This document shows positions 9,829 through 20,095 of a stretch of 64,000 bases of DNA, one piece after another; position 1 is the first letter of the stretch; each line of letters opens with the position of its first letter. The DNA comes from Certhia americana (taxonomy: Eukaryota > Chordata > Aves > Passeriformes > Certhiidae): assembly GCA_018697195.1 (NCBI GenBank), contig JAGMWU010000035.1, forward strand, positions 930,001 through 994,000, read 5' to 3'. A model generated the notes under the pieces. It worked only from the letters and a program-made list of their open reading frames with translations, was not told where the DNA came from and ran no database searches. The translations under genes and the position numbers were made by a program.

Positions 9829-12638
9829 CTGGCAACACAGCAAGGAAGGGCAGGGACAAAGAAAAGAGGAGTCACTCAGCTGGCAGACCTGTGTTCCTGC
9901 TTTAACCCTGGCACTGAGCCCCTTTCTGATGTACTAAGGAGGAGAAAAAGGCACTCAGTTCTCCCTGTGAAGCCTCTTTCCAATATCTGGTTCACCTTGA
10001 CACATCTCTACTTAGAGGAGGTTTGCCCATTTAATGGCATTCCTAGGAAAACACTGATTCACTCTGAAGGAGCATCCCTTTAACCTTCTGGCTTACCTTG
10101 TTGGGGTCTTCCCCCTTAGCAGGCCGGGGAGTGCAGAGTGGGTGACTGATGCACAGGTACTTTGTGTAACGATTCCTAGTGTTTGCACGAAGTCACTTTG
10201 GCCATTTTTTCCATTAAGAAGTGGTTTAAAGTGAGTGTTTACAGATGAGTATGAAAACAGCTGTTTAAGTAAAGATGGAATAAACTTGTAATACCACACG
10301 TACAGCAAAAGCTTAGGAATTCCCTTTTATGTGACCTTGAACAATAAGCTTGCTGGGTATCCTGCTAGGAGCAGCTGAAAGCCAGGCTGTTAGGATGATT
10401 TGTAGGGACTCCCATTTCTGGGAGATGAGCTAGCCATGCTGAAAGGGGCGTGTGCTTGGCAGTGTTTGCCTACGGCTGCCTCTGCCATGGCAGGAATTGC
10501 TCCCGTGTAGGAACAGGATGTGGGTTCTGCTTACTCACAGCAGCAAGCATCCGGCCTGGGGTGGGCATGGCAAGGGGCCTCAGCCCAGTTCCTGAGCCAG
10601 GAGGGGCCGAGAAGGATAGAGGAGGGAATCATGAAAGTTTGGAAAGAAGCCTGAGCTGCACACTGAACAGGCCTGGCCACCCACCAAACCCAAAACACAC
10701 CCACTGTTGCTTGGTGCAGCTGAGAGGAAGTCGGTGGGGACAGCTCCCTGCCAGGAATCTCTGCTGTACTGAACCAAGCACGTGCCTTCCACATGGAACT
10801 GGTGAGCTCAGAGAGCAAGGCTGGACTAAAACTTACAACTAAGGCAGCTGGCTTCCAACATCCCTAGCTGCCACACATCTGCATTCACTGTTCAGCAGGT
10901 CTGCTAATTGTGTTCTGGCATTTTGGATAGTTTCTAAGCGGAGATTCTCTTTCTCCCTATGTGTGTTTTCCTTGCTACATTTGATTGCACATAAAGGTAT
11001 AATATTAATCTACAAGTTAATCGAGATTTTTGAGGAAAGTGAGTAATAACAGGAGGACAAAGAGATACCAAAACACCTGGACACATTTCCTGATGCACAT
11101 CAAGTACTCTGATCCAGAGAGGGAGCCTGTCACTGAGGCTTCTAAAGTGATTATCTCTTTCACCAGAGGACTTGGCTGTCAATGCACACATACCTCTCCT
11201 GGGCTGGGTGCTCTCTGGATCAGAATCTCAGATTTTGACCTGGAGCTGGAAGAATCATGTTTTTTTTCTCTTCCCCCACAGCAAACAGGAGACAGAAAAA
11301 TAGAATTTACTTAGATCTCTTCAGGCTCTTCTGGATGCCTTAAAAAAAAATAAATCAGAGCTTTTTCTTAGATGCAGCTTTCAAGGAACCTAATTATTAC
11401 TTGAGTTGGGCAGGAATATAGACTGAAAAAACCCATTCTGTTGGGAAGACTTGAGTCCTGTTATGGTCATGGTTTTTCCTGGGTAAATAAAACAGATTTT
11501 ATGCAGCTTATACCAAATGTGCATTAGACAACTGGTCTGTATGTCCAAGGCAGACATCCTGTCATTGTGACACACTGCTTGTTTCTCAATCTGGTCTTCT
11601 TCCCAGATTCAGTCATCTCAAGTGACCACAGATCCCAGTCTGTGGAACAACTGAGCTGGAGACCAGAGGCTGCCTGGCAAACAGGACCAGTTTTCCAAAG
11701 CTGCAGCACAAACCAAGGGAGCTGCACATGGTAACGTTGAACATGGTGTGCTCCTCACGTCCCAGCCCCAGCACACCAGAAACATCAGTATGCTCAGCAA
11801 GGGCAGCAGAAGCTGGGAGCCCTGTGCTGAACCCTAGCTGGGCTCCAAGTGGTTCCAGCCTTTTTTTCCTGCACCAGCTGGACCAGACAGAGACCAGGGA
11901 TTTGCCTCTTTCATAACATCACACTGCCTGCCCAGAGAGCAAGCACATGGCCCCAACAGTCCCTCCTTCCCTCAGGGTTCTGACTTTGACATAAGAGCAC
12001 ATTCATTCTCTAGAAACACTGCTCTGCACCAGAAGACCTTAAAGGACACCACCACAGCCAAAACCAAAGGGCTTTTATCTTAAAAGACTGTATTACTCAT
12101 TACATGTTAATTTATACAATAGTGATCGTTTTGGGGCATGCAAACAAAGCAGAAAGCATCCAAGTTATTCATTCTTGGAGAGAAATGACCTTGGATTTGA
12201 GTATACAAAGGCTGTAACCTTTAAGGTTGTAAAGGTTATAACTTCCTACCTAGCAAAAGCTGTACAGAACTTAATTTCTTTGAGCCAGGTGCAAAACAGT
12301 ACCTGTGCTGGGTGCTTCTTTTTGCTCTGATGCCTTGGAAAAAAACCCTTATTCTGCCAAACGCTCTTAGCAGTACTGCCTCATTCTCTGTAGGACCCAT
12401 CACATACTGTCCCCTCTTTCACTTGAATGGGGAAAGGACCACAGTTTGTTACAGCTCCTCTACTGCCAGGTTACCAATCTGCTGTGATGATGCAAGCTTG
12501 AAGGTCATCTAAATACAAGGAAGCCCCAAATCTGGATTATCAGTTAACCAACCCTTTTCTGACTGACTTCCTTTCATCTTATCCCCACAGTATTAAGGTG
12601 CTTAACACAGTAAAAGTTTGTGTACTTGCTTTCCTTAC
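9829..12638 (-). other. ZNF827: ZNF827 intron before the last exon
   Basis: 2.8-kb intron with GTAAGG donor and GCCAG acceptor. No further exon, CR1 copy or RNA gene recognised. The long minus-strand frame entering from 9875 is continuous with the last exon only by chance. Confidence 0.85.
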
Positions 12639-12816
12639 TTGAGCCCACCGGTGGGGACAGTGTGGCATTTCTTGTGCTCCAGTAATTGCTCAGGTGTCTT
12701 CATGAACTTGTGGCACACGTCACACTCAAACATCCGTGTGATCAGGTGGATTTGCAGGTGACGCTCAAACATATTTTTTGTTTTGCAGACAAAGTTACAG
12801 AAAACACATTCAAAGC
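12639..12816 (-). CDS. ZNF827: ZNF827 exon with two C2H2 fingers
   Basis: Seen: acceptor ctgtttttcag before GCTTTGAATG, donor GGGCTCAA|GTAAGG, 178 nt (2 + 58 codons + 2). It encodes fingers FECVFCNFVCKTKNMFERHLQIH and FECDVCHKFMKTPEQLLEHKKCH, joined by LITRM, and ends TVPTGGL. Both fingers fit C-x2-C-x12-H-x3-H. The final AA plus G of the last exon makes Lys, which puts Lys immediately before the first Cys of the next finger. Known: almost the whole exon matches ZNF827 at residue level. This donor is a natural point for an alternative C-terminus, because a different final exon would replace the last five fingers, but no such exon is identified here. Confidence 0.96.
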
Positions 12817-12910
12817 CTGAAAAACAGAATAGGTAAACTTAGTCCTTACGCTGTGTCCAGATTGACTGAATAGAGAGTGGGAGTTTGCATTTGTTAAACA
12901 GAATTTTTAC

Positions 12911-13102
12911 CTTTCTCTGACTTCTCTTCAGTGTTCGCTGAGGTCTGACTACCAGGCACTACAGAAATGACCAGCAGGTTGTTTGACCCCTTGTTTTTTG
13001 GGGTAATATCTGCATCTTCTTTGCTGTTGGCAGAGTCGCTCAGTGCTGACAGCGAAGATGAAGATGGACTGTTAGATTCACTGGGTGTCTTCCTCTCTTC
13101 AG
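12911..13102 (-). CDS. ZNF827: ZNF827 serine-rich spacer exon
   Basis: Seen: acceptor ...tttttttttcag before CTGAAGAG, donor GAGAAAG|GTAAAA, 192 nt (2 + 63 codons + 1), phase-1 introns on both sides. The peptide runs EERKTPSESNSPSSSSLSAL ... NKGSNNLLVISVVPGSQTSA ... EEKSEK. It has no zinc ligands. It is a Ser-rich, probably disordered spacer with several SP/TP sites and a short hydrophobic NNLLVISVVP strand. Known: it separates the central fingers from the C-terminal finger group in ZNF827. The last G joins GC of the next exon to make Gly before FECVFC. The intron downstream is only 94 nt, the shortest in the window. The exon is a candidate for in-frame skipping (inference). Confidence 0.94.
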
Positions 13103-16041
13103 CTGAAAAAAAAAGTGCAGCAGATTAGATGGAGTCTCCATGATTCTGTTTTAAACTTCAGGAAATACATTCAAAATTAATTCGAAACAAGTCTGAAATA
13201 AATTGAGCTGATTAAAAAAAAAAACATTGTTAGGCCTCCTTCCTTTTTATTAGTGTTTAACCACAGTACATCCCAGTTTATCTTGCAATTGAGTGTTTCT
13301 GTGATGGAAGTGGGAAAGGATCATGCAATTCTACCTTATTACTGGACTAAAAAAAAATTCCAAGAAAACATTTTGATTACTTTGAGTTCAAAAGCTTGTC
13401 ACTCAGAAAGAAAACAAAACTTTTGTAGGTTTGAGGGGCAGAAACCAAAAGTACCTACTGGTCCAAGCTAAACTTCCCCCACCTTTCCAATTATCTGGGT
13501 CCAGTGAGTAAATGTGGGATGAAGTGTAAAGGACAATCATCTCCCTCACTGTACTGAAGAGTATCCCCAGTAATCATTGCAGAGGTAACAGCGTGGTCTC
13601 AAGATTTATATGTTTTTATTAGGATCACCTTCCAAAGAAAATTGAAAAGCATGTTATTTAACTGGACCTAGAGATAAAGGTTATTTATGAAAGAAAGAAT
13701 GCATTAGAGCTTCCTTTTGTGTGCAATAAATGTACGAAGTCCAAATCCCAAACCCTATCAAACACTAGAACTGAACAAGAGGGAGAATTCCCATATGAGA
13801 ACTGCCATGAGCCAGCAAGGCAGGAATGGGCAAAGTATTCCCTCCCACCCATGTCCTGGTTCAATGAGAGCTGTGTTAAAAGGAGACTTCACTAAAACTT
13901 CAAATTCTTCATGTGATACAATCTTCTCATCGAGATCTCTTCAAATACCAGCACCTGTGTACTTAACTCTAAACTGATGAGTGGCACCTTTAAGATGAAA
14001 ACATAGGAATGCACTAATGAAATCTGATGACCCAAGTTGCCAATAGGGAGGATGACTGGATATCATACAGAAAGATCCACTGACCTTGGGGACAAGAGTA
14101 ATACAAATGGAATGAAATTTAATAGCACAGAGAACAAGGTTATGACCTGAAGGGCCAGTAACAAGAATTTTTGCTACAAATGAGAAGTGCTTAGGTTGGA
14201 AACAGTCAAGGAAAACAAAAGTAGAATTCGAGCGGAACAGGGGATGAATATGAGCATCAGTGTTGGGGAGCCTTCAAGGAAGGTAAATGTGATCACAGAA
14301 TGTTATTGTGTGACCTGTTCCCAGTAGTGGCTGCTGGTTTGCACTGCCACCACTGCTTATTTCATTTCAGCATGTACAGCTGTGATTGCATATGTCCAGA
14401 GCAAGGATTCCAACAAGAACATATGCAGTGAAGGATTGGTACAGCAGGAAAACTGTGTTCCATATAGGAAAAGGCTCAGTGTACATTAAGAGGGGAGAGT
14501 GTTTTGTTCTTCAGAAGTGTACTAAGGAAATAAATACTGTGGAAAGAGGGATGAAAGGTGGAGGGAGGAAAAAAACAAACTGCTGTTTCAGATAGAGGGC
14601 AGTTCTGGACAAGAACAATGTATGTGTCTTCTGGTTATCACTATGACACATGCTAGAAATTTTAAAAACCTCCCTAATCTTTAATGCAAGAAAGTCTACA
14701 GCTGCCTGTCTCTCGAAATAGTTTGTTTAAAACAATGATACTTCTTTGAAGGCATATGCCATGTCCTTACAAACAGTCCCTTTATGACCTGGTAACATCA
14801 CAGGATAAGGAAATGGAGTCAAGTGACCCAGAAAATCTATTTTTGACTCTGTATGTTTTTGCCATATGTGTGAGCATTTGGCTTAATCACCAGCTGGGCG
14901 TGAGCTGAGGGGCTCAGTTGGGCAGAGTGAAGGAAGAACAAGGTGGTTTTGCCTATCCTTAAAAGACAAATAACAGTTTCAATCTTTTAGCCACAACAGG
15001 AAAAGACACAGCTCACTTTTGAGCCCTGAGGCTTTTCACATAGCTATGGGTGGTGTTTCTCATTTGCCTTGAACTCCTCTTTATGAAGTGAAGTAGTGCT
15101 GAGAGCTATGCTGGCATAAAATCCCTTGTGAGCTTTCCAGTAGTTCATATTTCTGTAGTTCCATTTAACTTAAGTATCTGTGAACACAACCAATTGTATT
15201 CTTCTCTCCCTTCTTCTTCATCCCTCCTCTTTTCCCAGTTTTATTCCTGGTAGGACAAGAGAAACAATTTAGTGATGGAAAACTTGTGCTGGATGCAATC
15301 AGGTTCCGTATTGAAAATACAACTGTAAGTAGTTTGTGGCAGCAAAAATGCTTCTGCCTGGTCTTGTAAGAGAAATTAATTAAAAGGATTCCAATTTTCT
15401 TCTCCTTAAATTACGCCAGACTTCATTAGTTTGACTATGCATATGGAGCTTGTTTGAAAACTGCTATTGCTCTTATCCTTGGCTATTAAGTGAGCAGGAC
15501 CAGGGAGCGAGCACGACTCGTTTTGCTATTTAATATAAAAGTACATTTATGGTATTGCTGAATCACAGTGTCAACTAAATATCAACGTGAAATTCCAAAC
15601 TGGTGGACAGTGGGGGTAAACACACACCAAAGAGCAAAGCTCAACATAATGTTTATTTCAGACTTAGAGCCAGGTATGCACAATTAGCCCTCAAAGTCAC
15701 CTTATCTTCGCAGAAGTCAAAGCAGGATTGTGATGAAATAGTAAACCAGAAAAACAAATGAAATATTTGACTGACTCCAGCAGGGGAGGGGATTTGGGGG
15801 ATAAGGGGAATAGGAAGAAGAAGGGCTAAGTAGTCCTTCATTTATTTCACTAAGCTTGAAAATTGATCTCTACTAACAGATTATTTGCCTGGCTGGAGTC
15901 CAATTCACTTCAGCTTTGAGAGATCAGGCCTTAATTAGCAAGCATTTCAGTGAAAGCAGAGTGCTAATGGGAAGTGTGAAGGTTACACCTAAAAAGCAAG
16001 GAAGAGAGAGATCACTGCAGCTGGGAGAGAGGGATCATCAC
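13103..16041 (-). other. ZNF827: ZNF827 intron, 2.9 kb
   Basis: Lies between the exon with fingers 3-4 and the serine-rich spacer exon. GTGATG donor, T-rich acceptor. Nothing recognised inside: no CR1 match and no plausible exon. Confidence 0.85.
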
Positions 16042-16205
16042 CTGTGTGCTTGTTGACATGAGCCTTCATATCTGCCTCTTCCATAGTGACAAAATCACAC
16101 GCCGTGCAGCAAATGGAGAACATCCACTGCTCCTTATCCACGTGGAGGGACATATGACTGACAAACTGGACATTCATCTCCGTCTCAAACCCACACACGT
16201 GGCAG
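16042..16205 (-). CDS. ZNF827: ZNF827 exon with third and fourth central C2H2 fingers
   Basis: Seen: acceptor ttctgcctgcag before CTGCCACG, donor CACACAG|GTGATG, 164 nt (1 + 54 codons + 1). It encodes two fingers: CHVCGFETEMNVQFVSHMSLH, then CTACDFVTMEEADMKAHVNKH. Both fit C-x2-C-x12-H-x3-H, and they are separated by VDKEQWMFSIC. The final G plus CT of the next exon makes Ala (KHTAEERK). Known: this pair, with its hydrophobic VDKEQWMFSI spacer, is characteristic of ZNF827. The spacer is not a TGEKP-type linker, which may point to a protein- or single-strand-binding role rather than classical duplex reading (inference). Confidence 0.95.
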
Positions 16206-17684
16206 CTGCAGGCAGAAGAGAATTCAAGAGTAAAAGAAACATTAAAAACCAAACCACAGACAGAAGCCTATCTCCTTTCCCCAAATTTGCAAGAGGAAAC
16301 TCACAGCATAGTTTTCTGCTCTTCCTTGCTGCTCAGTGTTCACTGCAAAATTCTTTTGTCTGCTGAACTGCCTTTGAACTGATGGCCATGCCAATGTGAT
16401 TAAGGGCAGGCACAATGCAACAATCCTGTACATGCTATAATGATGCTAAATAATCATTAAGTTAATTAAAAACTACAGATTCCAGATGCTGTGCATCACC
16501 TAACCGATTCCTTTGGGCAATAAGAGGCACTGCAGCTTTGCCAAGATGTTTAGTACAGCTGATACACTGACAAACAGAGAGCTTGCTGCACACTCCAGGA
16601 GTGATTTTCAATCCCTGGAATGGTTCCCATGCCAAACTGGGATCTTGTGTAAAACTGCCTGGCAGTTTCAGTGTAAGCAAGTAAAAATGGGTTCAAACAT
16701 TTCTTATGCTTGACTGGAAAACAGAAGTCTTCAGCTATGCGAATAATTAGCAGGGATACAGATTTTGTAGACAGCATTTAAACAGAGTGATACTGAGAGG
16801 CAGTGGAAAGGACCCTTTAAATTAAGTTTCTTTGCAAAGTCGTCCTCTTGCTTTGATTAGGCCACTAACATTTAAAACAAGCCAGAAAGATTGGAAAAGG
16901 CATATACTCCAGGGCACTATTTTGCTTTCCCAAGGGGAAGCACTAGATAATCTAATCCAGCAGGTCTCATTTATTTCTTACTTCTATGATTTTGTAATTA
17001 AATCTGTTCTTGGCACTTTGACTAAAAGTAAGAGTGATTTGGTAATCTGCTTGGCCACTAGAGTGCACATCACAGTTTGCAGAGTGCACAACACTGCATA
17101 CAAGAAGAAGAACATCTAAATATCCATTTTATCTGGGCAATTCCCTTCAATTTTTCAGGCAAATTCCCCTGAAGGTTTCTTTCTTTCACCACGCTGGTCA
17201 CAGAATGCATATATGTCTAGCAAACCAAGGAAATTTGTGGATTGATATAGTAATTCTTGATAACACTTTTAAGCTATTTGATGTCATAGATTTGGCTGAA
17301 GACAAGGGAACAATCAGAGGCAACTGGAAGCACCAGGTTTTAGATTCGCTGTGAATCCGTGTACATGATGGAATGTTTCCAAACACAAAACCTAAAGGAA
17401 CACTGCTTAAAGAATTAGAGAGGCTTCTAAGAGCCCAGCTGCCTCACAAAGCCACTTGAAAAACCCAACCCACAGCAAATCCCTGAGTCCTTCCAATGGC
17501 CAGCCAAGTCAAACAGCACGAAGCAGCCAGCCGAGGTTCGCTGCTCATCCTACGCCAGATACGGGCAAGACAAATACTTCAGTCATGGCTCCAATTCCAC
17601 AGCAGCAAAAGGGTGGCCCTGTCACACGTCCTCAGCAGGCACAGGAGACAGTGCCTGGTGCACAGCCCTGGTCTGGGTGCTCAC
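16206..17684 (-). other. ZNF827: ZNF827 intron, 1.5 kb
   Basis: GTGAGC donor and CTGCAG acceptor. No recognisable repeat or exon inside. Confidence 0.85.
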
Positions 17685-17856
17685 CTGTAGTAATAAGGGT
17701 GCTTCTTTCCATCGCTGCCCTCGGCCGTGACGGCGCTGACGATGTCCTCGGTGTCGGTGCTCACCAGCTTCACCGAGTGCACGGTCAGGTGCTGGTTCAG
17801 GTTAGCACGGCACTTAGCAGCATAGGGGCACAAGTGGCATTTGTATTTTCTCTCTT
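17685..17856 (-). CDS. ZNF827: ZNF827 exon with second central C2H2 finger and linker
   Basis: Seen: acceptor ccttttttcag before AAGAGAG, donor TACTACAG|GTGAGC, 172 nt (2 + 56 codons + 2). It encodes the finger YKCHLCPYAAKCRANLNQHLTVH (C-x2-C-x12-H-x3-H), then a spacer with VKLVSTDTEDIVSAVTAEG and the tail KKHPYYY leading into the next finger. The Ser before that finger is split across the junction (AG + C). The exon is noticeably richer in GC and CpG than the flanking introns. Known: the sequence closely follows the ZNF827 family. The spacer breaks the usual seven-residue linker spacing, so the fingers on either side probably do not contact DNA as one continuous array (inference). Confidence 0.96.
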
Positions 17857-19362
17857 CTGAAAAAAGGAGCGGAAAGAGGGGAGTGTATACGTCAGTCTGC
17901 AGCTAGCTGCTTTGAAAGCTGCCAGTAACCAAGTGTGCATTCCTTTGGGTTTCTCCAAGCAGCTTTCAGGATGAGGCACTTTGAAAGTTCGACATTTTAG
18001 AAGTTTATACGAGTTCACAGCAATTACTTAGAAAAAAAAAAAAGCCCAACTAATTTGAAGGTAGTTTAGGGCAAGCTTTTTTAATTTGCTCTACCATTTG
18101 CAGTCAGATAATATAAAGCTTTATAAACTGGAAAAGTGGGGCAACTGCTGTTCTGGGAGCTGCAACAAAGCCAGTGGAGAAACAGGTCAATAGTCTACAA
18201 CTATTTTCTTTACCCAGTATCTTTTATTTGATTTTTGGACTTTGTTATTGTTGAGGTTGCTAATGTGATTGCTTGCAGAGAGAGGATAGTTGATTTTGTA
18301 TTCAAATCTGAGGGTAGTAGGAAGGGGAACACTGTATACCATCAGTCCAGTTCCAAAAATAAACTAATGAAACAGGTCACTCAAAGAACAGTCAAAAAAA
18401 ATTAAAGTAATTCATCATGAGTTTATGATGCTTCAGAACTTTAAATAGTCCCCTTTGTTTTAAATTATTTATTTCTAGATGCTGGCAGCAGAGTTTCTGT
18501 GCATGCGCCAGACTGCATTTTGCGAAGGGTTGATTAAAATAACCAAACATTACATCACCTTTTGCAACCTTTTCCTTTGAGGGTCTGCTCCTCTAAAATT
18601 GAAATATAATACTACAAGAAAGGCATTCCACAAAACAGCTTAGGACTAAGGAAACCCCACTACCGTGGAGCATCTGAGCTTTTTCAGGATGGCTGTGCTG
18701 GATGGCTCAACATACACTGGCATTATACCGACAGGATTTCTCAGTCCTACATGGGAGATTCTTGCTTCTGAGTGTTATTTTGTGCAGTGCACCTCAGCAG
18801 GCTGACAGAGTGCACCTTCTATATAAAAACTGTTTGTCTCAGCTGATTTGAAACAGATTCACTTTAAGAAAGTTGATGTGGGGTAGAACAGCCCCTGTTT
18901 CTCTCAGAACTGTATGATGACAGCAGAGATGAATGAGTTATTCAATCCTTTCCATTTCACAGATCTAAAACATCAAGGCCAAATCTTTTGTTGTTCAGTG
19001 GCACTTGAAAAGCTCAATATTTCTGTCCAAAACCCCTCAAATCCATCCAAAAAAAGGGCTGTGCCTTCTCTTCAGAACTCCATTACAAAGCTTGGTTACC
19101 AGTTGGTGTCTACAGTGTGGTGTGCTGGAACCTGGACAAACTTGAATCAACAGGTTCTGTAAGGAGAAATTTCCCATAGGCTGCAAAGAAATAAAATGTT
19201 CACTCCCTAAGCTTGAATTATGTCCTGTTCCTGTGCTTGGTTCTGCTCCAGGTGAGCTGAGGATGGCTCACACACTCCTCTCCTTACCATCTTTCTCCTC
19301 CCTAAAACAAACCCCACAGAATTCCCAAGTGCTGTAACAAGCAGAGGTAAGCCTTGCCTTAC
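17857..19362 (-). other. ZNF827: ZNF827 intron, 1.5 kb
   Basis: GTAAGG donor and TTTTTTCAG acceptor. No recognisable repeat or exon inside. Confidence 0.85.
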
Positions 19363-19500
19363 CTGTGTGCAGTGAGAGATGCCGAGACAGAGTCTGCTGG
19401 CGACCAAACACTTTTCCACACACATCACAGGGAAACAGCTGGTCGTTAAATTTCCAAGATGGCAATCCATTTCCCACCTCCAGCCCCAGCTTTTCTGTTT
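19363..19500 (-). CDS. ZNF827: ZNF827 exon with first central C2H2 finger
   Basis: Seen: acceptor ...tttggcacag before AAACAGAAAAG, donor CACACAG|GTAAGG, 138 nt (2 + 45 codons + 1), phase-1 introns on both sides. The peptide is TEKLGLEVGNGLPSWKFNDQ followed by a complete C2H2 finger, FPCDVCGKVFGRQQTLSRHLSLHT (C-x2-C-x12-H-x3-H). The last G plus AA of the next exon gives Glu, so the linker to the next finger reads HTEERKYKC. Known: this is the first finger of the C-terminal array of ZNF827. As a symmetric phase-1 exon it could be skipped without a frameshift, removing one finger (inference). The alternative acceptor AAACAG is 6 nt further in and in frame, so use of either would change only two residues. 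Confidence 0.95.
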
Positions 19501-19984
19501 CTGTGCCAAAAACCACAAAGTCATCTTAAGAACTCTGAAGACTCACAGATTTCATTCAGTAGAGCCCTGCAGGCGTCATATAAAATGCAGCACTTCGGCA
19601 GCAGGCTGTGTGATCTGGCACATGAGTTCATTTAGAAAGGAAATTCCCAATGCTGGAAAGGAAATAATCTCTCATACAGCATCTTTCATACACACTCTAA
19701 AGCAGAATGTTGAGCCCAAGTGTTCTGGACATAGGCACAGCCAAAGAGTTAAACCAGGTTTAAACCAGTTAAACCTACTGAGAGAAGGTCTAGAGTGAGC
19801 AGGGCAAGCATTAACCTCTAATTATGGTTTTGTGGAGCAACCACTCCTTTGGCTTTTGCAGTCAACCACCTTTGCCTGCTGCATGAGGAAGCCTGGTCTG
19901 AGATGGTCTCTCTAACACTGGATTATTATTCATGGCTGATAAAGATTTTCAGATTCTTTTCTACTGAGGCAGGAATTTTTGCTA

Positions 19985-20095
19985 CATAGAATCATATAGG
20001 TTGGAAAAGACCTCTGAGATTAAGTCCACCCAATAACCAAACACTGCCAGGTCCATCACTAAAGCCATGTTCTAAAGGGCCACATCTACACACAC
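19985..20095 (-). mobile_element. CR1 LINE 3' end, antisense
   Basis: Starts CATAGAATCATATAGGTTGG followed by AAAAGACCTCTGAGATTAAG and TCCACCC, the reverse of the CR1 3' terminus including a remnant of its octamer tail. About 110 nt. Confidence 0.9.

Noticed and set aside
9829..9875. Possible ATG start at 9875 for a single-exon five-finger protein
   Set aside because: The extra 16 codons are the acceptor's pyrimidine tract read in frame. The exon joins in phase to 12639-12816.
9142..9905. Plus-strand frames of 140 and 158 residues opposite the last ZNF827 exon
   Set aside because: Shadows of the zinc-finger coding sequence; the minus strand carries the real protein.
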